DNA from: Eledone cirrhosa
Lineage: Eukaryota; Mollusca; Cephalopoda; Octopoda; Eledonidae
DNA: 64,000 bases
Assembly: GCA_964016885.1 (NCBI GenBank)
Contig: OZ024744.1
Location: 115,671,302-115,735,301 of the forward strand
Direction: 5' to 3'
Positions 60,001 through 64,000 of the stretch are shown here, piece after piece. Positions within the stretch are counted from its first letter, which is position 1. Every line of letters begins with the position of its first letter. A model generated the notes under the pieces. It was not told the DNA's origin and did not search any database. It worked only from the letters and a program-made list of their open reading frames with translations. The position numbers were made by a program, and so were the translations under genes.

Positions 60001-63000
60001 TCACCTCCTTTATCACCCTTAAGATAGAAGACAATATGGACCTCTGATCAATTCCTTTATCATCCTTAAGATAGAAGACAATATGGACCCCTGATCAATT
60101 CCTTTATCATCCTTAGGATAGAAGACAATATGGACCCCTGATCACCTCGTTTATCATCCTTAAGATAGAAGACAATATGGACGCCTGATCAATTCCTTTA
60201 TCAACCTTAGGATAGAAGACAATATAGATCCCTGATCACCTCCTTTATCACCCTTAGGATAGAAGACAATATGGACCCCTGATCACCTCATTTATCATCC
60301 TTAAGATAGAAGACAATATGGATCCCTGATCACCTCCTTTATCACCCTTAGGATAGAAGACAATATGGACCCCTGATCAATTCCTTTATCATCCTTAAGA
60401 TAGAAGACAATATGGATCCCTGATCAATTCCTTTATCATCATTAAGATAGAAGACAATATGGACCCCTGATCACCTCCTTTATCACCCTTAAGAAAGAAG
60501 ACAATATGGACCCCTGATCAATTCCTTTATCATCCTTAAGATAGAAAAAAATATGGACCCCTGATCAATTACTTTATCATCCTTAGGATATAAGACAATA
60601 TGGACCCCTGATCAATTCCTTTATCACCCTTAGGATAGAAGACAATATGGATCCCTTATCACCTCCTTTATCACCCTTAAGATAGAAGACAATATGGATG
60701 CCTGATCAATTTCTTTATCACCCTTAAGATAGAAGACAATATGGACCCCTGATCACCTCGTTTATCATCCTTAAGATAGAAGACAATATGGACCCCTGAT
60801 CACCTCCTTTATCACCCTTAAGATAGAAGACAATATGGACCCCTGATCAATTCCTTTATCACCCTTAAGATAGAAGACAATATGGACCCCTGATCACCTC
60901 CTTTATCACCCTAAAGATAGAAGACAATATGGACCCCTGATCAATTCCTTTATCACCCTTAGGATAGAAGACAATATGGACCCCTGATCACCTCATTTAT
61001 CACCCTTAGGATAGAAGACAATATGGACCCCTGATCAATTCCTTTATCATACTTAGGATAGAAGACAATATGGACCCCTGATCAATTCCTTTATCATCCT
61101 TAGGTTAGAATACAATATGGACCCCTGATCACCTCCTTTAACACCCTTAAGAAAGAAGACAATATGGACCCCTGATCAATTCCTTTATCATCCTTAAGAT
61201 AGAAGACAATATGGACCCCTGATCAATTCCTTTATCATCCTTAGGATAGAAGACAATATGGACCCCTGATCACCTCCTTTATCACCCTTAAGATAGAAGA
61301 CAATATGGACCCCTAATCACTTCCTTTATCACCCTTAAGATAGAAGACAATATGGACCCCTGATCACTTCCTTTATCATCCTTAAGATAGAAGACAATAT
61401 GGATCCCTGATCACCTCCTTTATCATCCTTAAGATAGAAGACAATATGGACCCCTGATCAATTCCTTTATCACCCTTAAGATAGAAGACAATATGGACCC
61501 CTGATCACCTCCTTTATCATCCTTAAGATAGAAGACAATATGGACCCCTGATCACCTCCTTTATCACCCTTAAGATAGAAGACAATATGGACCCCTAATC
61601 ACTTCCTTAATCACCCTTAAGATAGAAGACAATATGGACCCCTGATCACTTCCTTTATCATCCTTAAGATAGAAGACAATATGGACCCCTGATCACCTCC
61701 TTTATCATCCTTAGGATAGAAGACAATATGGACGCCTGATCAATTCCTTTATCATCCTTAGGATAGAAGACAATATGGATCTCTGATCACCTCCTTTATC
61801 ACCCTTAGGATAGAAGACAATATGGACCCCTGATCACCTCATTTATCATCCTTAAGATAGAAGACAATATGGACCCCTGATCACAGCCTTTATCACCCTT
61901 AGGATAGAAGACAATATAGATCCCTGATCAATTCCTTTATCATCCTTAAGATAGAAAACAATATGGACCCCTGATCACCTCCTTTATCACCCTTAAGAAA
62001 GAAGACAATATGGACCCCTGATCAATTCCTTTATCATCCTTAAGATAGAAGACAATATGGACCCCTGATCAATTCCTTTATCATCCTTAGGATAGAAGAC
62101 AATATGGACCCCTGATCAATTCCTTTATCATACTTAGGATAGAAGACAATATGGACCCCTGATCACCTCGTTTATCATCCTTAAGATAGAAGACAATATG
62201 GACGCCTGATCAATTCCTTTATCAACCTTAGGATAGAAGACAATATAGATCCCTGATCACCTCCTTTATCACCCTTAGGATAGAAGACAATATGGACCCC
62301 TGATCACCTCATTTATCATCCTTAAGATAGAAGACAATATGGACCCCTGATCACCTCCTTTATCACCCTTAGGATAGAAGACAATATGGACCCCTGATCA
62401 ATTCCTTTATCATCCTTAAGATAGAAGACAATATGGATCCCTGATCAATTCCTTTATCATCATTAAGATAGAAGACAATATGGACCCCTGATCACCTCCT
62501 TTATCACCCTTAAGAAAGAAGACAATATGGACCCCTGATCAATTCCTTTATCATCCTTAAGATAGAAAACAATATGGACCCCTGATCAATTACTTTATCA
62601 TCCTTAGGATATAAGACAATATGGACCCCTGATCAATTCCTTTATCACCCTTAGGATAGAAGACAATATGGATCCCTTATCACCTCCTTTATCACCCTTA
62701 AGATAGAAGACAATATGGATGCCTGATCAATTTCTTTATCACCCTTAAGATAGAAGACAATATGGACCCCTGATCACCTCGTTTATCATCCTTAAGATAG
62801 AAGACAATATGGACCCCTGATCACCTCCTTTATCACCCTTAAGATAGAAGACAATATGGACCCCTGATCAATTCCTTTATCACCCTTAAGATAGAAGACA
62901 ATATGGACCCCTGATCACCTCCTTTATCATACTTAGGATGGAAGACAATATGGACCCCTGATCAATTCCTTTATCATCCTTAGGATAGAAGACAATATGG

Positions 63001-64000
63001 ACCCCTGATCACCTCCTTTAACACCCTTAAGAAAGAAGACAATATGGACCCCTGATCAATTCCTTTATCATCCTTAAGATAGAAGACAATATGGACCCCT
63101 GATCAATTCCTTTATCATCCTTAGGAAAGAAGACAATATGGACCCCTGATCACCTCCTTTATCACCCTTAAGATAGAAGACAATATGGACCCCTAATCAC
63201 TTCCTTTATCACCCTTAGGATAGAAGACAATATGGACCCCTGATCACTTCCTTTATCATCCTTAAGATAGAAGACAATATGGACGCCTGATCAATTTCTT
63301 TATCATCCTTAGGATAGAAGACAATATGGATCTCTGATCACCTCCTTTATCACCCTTAGGATAGAAGACAATATGGACCCCTGATCACCTCATTTATCAT
63401 CCTTAAGATAGAAAACAATATGGACCCCTGATCACCTCCTTTATCACCCTTAAGAAAGAAGACAATATGGACCCCTGATCAATTCCTTTATCATCCTTAA
63501 GATATAAGACAATATGGACCCCTGATCAATTCCTTTATCATCCTTAGGATATAAGACAATATGGACCCCTAATCAATTCCTTTATCATCCTTAGGATAGA
63601 AGACAATATGGACCCCTGATCAATTCCTTTATCACCCTTAGGATAGAAGACAATATGGACCCCTGATCACCTCATTTATCACCCTTAGGATAGAGGACAA
63701 TATGGACCCCTGATCAATTCCTTTATCATACTTAGGATAGAAGACAATATGGACCCCTGATCAATTCCTTTATCATCCTTAGGATAGAAGACAATATGGA
63801 CCCCTAATCACTTCCTTTATCATCCTTAGGATAGAAGACAATATGGACCCCTGATCACCTCGTTTATCATCCTTAAGATAGAAGACAATATGGACGCCTG
63901 ATCAATTCCTTTATCATCCTTAGGATAGAAGACAATATGGATCCCTGATCACCTCCTTTATCACCCTTAGGATAGAAGACAATATGGACCGCTGATCACC
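57056..64000. repeat. 47-bp minisatellite, about 148 copies, open at window end
   Basis: The unit is cttaagatagaagacaatat, ggacccctgatcacctcctt, tatcacc, for 47 bp. Variable sites are taagat/taggat, gatcacc/gatcaatt/gatcactt, tcatc/tcacc, gacccc/gatccc/gacgcc, and aagaaagaag. Every full unit contains the palindrome tgatca or a one-base variant. Rare variants recur exactly 48 units apart (tttaacaccc at 58881 and 61137, 2256 bp; gatcacagcc about 2258 bp apart at 59623 and 61881) and then 40 units apart (61137 to 63017, 1880 bp). The array runs off the right edge. Confidence 0.97.

Noticed and set aside
1..64000. Telomeric repeats
   Set aside because: No run of ttaggg or its complement is seen in the window.

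Overview
The window reads as non-genic, repeat-dominated DNA from an animal nuclear genome, most likely a coleoid cephalopod and probably an octopus. The evidence is internal. It holds tRNA-headed SINEs whose tails read ggccttgtgcttaaat, a second SINE/LINE family ending in catgctagcgtgg...ggacgt(t/a)aaa followed by (gat)n, and decayed LINE reverse-transcriptase bodies carrying that same 3' end. Together with heavy TA, CA and GT microsatellite load, this combination is, from general knowledge, typical of octopus and squid genomes. I find no intact host gene, no intact tRNA or rRNA gene and no bacterial-type operon. Every long open frame is a product of a short-period tandem repeat or a fragment of a dead retroelement.

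Layout. 1-12336 is a 19/21-bp satellite with a higher-order period near 2.78 kb. At 12337-12346 it flips through a 10-bp palindrome and continues inverted to about 13243. 13263-26640 is a 14-bp satellite of about 950 units with nested periods near 2.17 and 4.26 kb; it fades into CA/GT microsatellites. 27012-27462 is an 11-copy, 41-bp minisatellite. 27495-30430 is SINE debris, a small hairpin and microsatellites. 30437-33688 is a 51-bp minisatellite of about 63 units. It is separated from one outlying unit (35194-35250) by an LTR-like and dispersed-repeat insertion. 35251-51800 is a mobile-element graveyard holding at least four copies of a LINE with a PHD-like zinc finger just after its RT domain, three other LINE C-terminal fragments, many SINEs, two long hairpins, an inverted SINE pair, a 42-bp minisatellite apparently grown inside a SINE (46304-47393), and a polypyrimidine tract. 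52168-56985 is a 28-bp array of about 172 units. 57056 to the window end is a 47-bp array of about 148 units, with a higher-order repeat of exactly 48 units in one interval and 40 in the next.

Function. No pathway or gene system can be assembled from this window. The coherent biology is retroelement biology, where SINEs share the 3' end of the resident LINE, and satellite biology, where seven independent tandem arrays show nested amplification. About two thirds of the window is tandem array. The points most worth a second look are the 14-bp satellite that is open in all three minus-strand frames for over 13 kb, the inverted satellite junction, the 146-bp-arm hairpin at 48258-48586, the inverted element pair at 40984-41808, and the RT plus PHD-like-finger LINE family.
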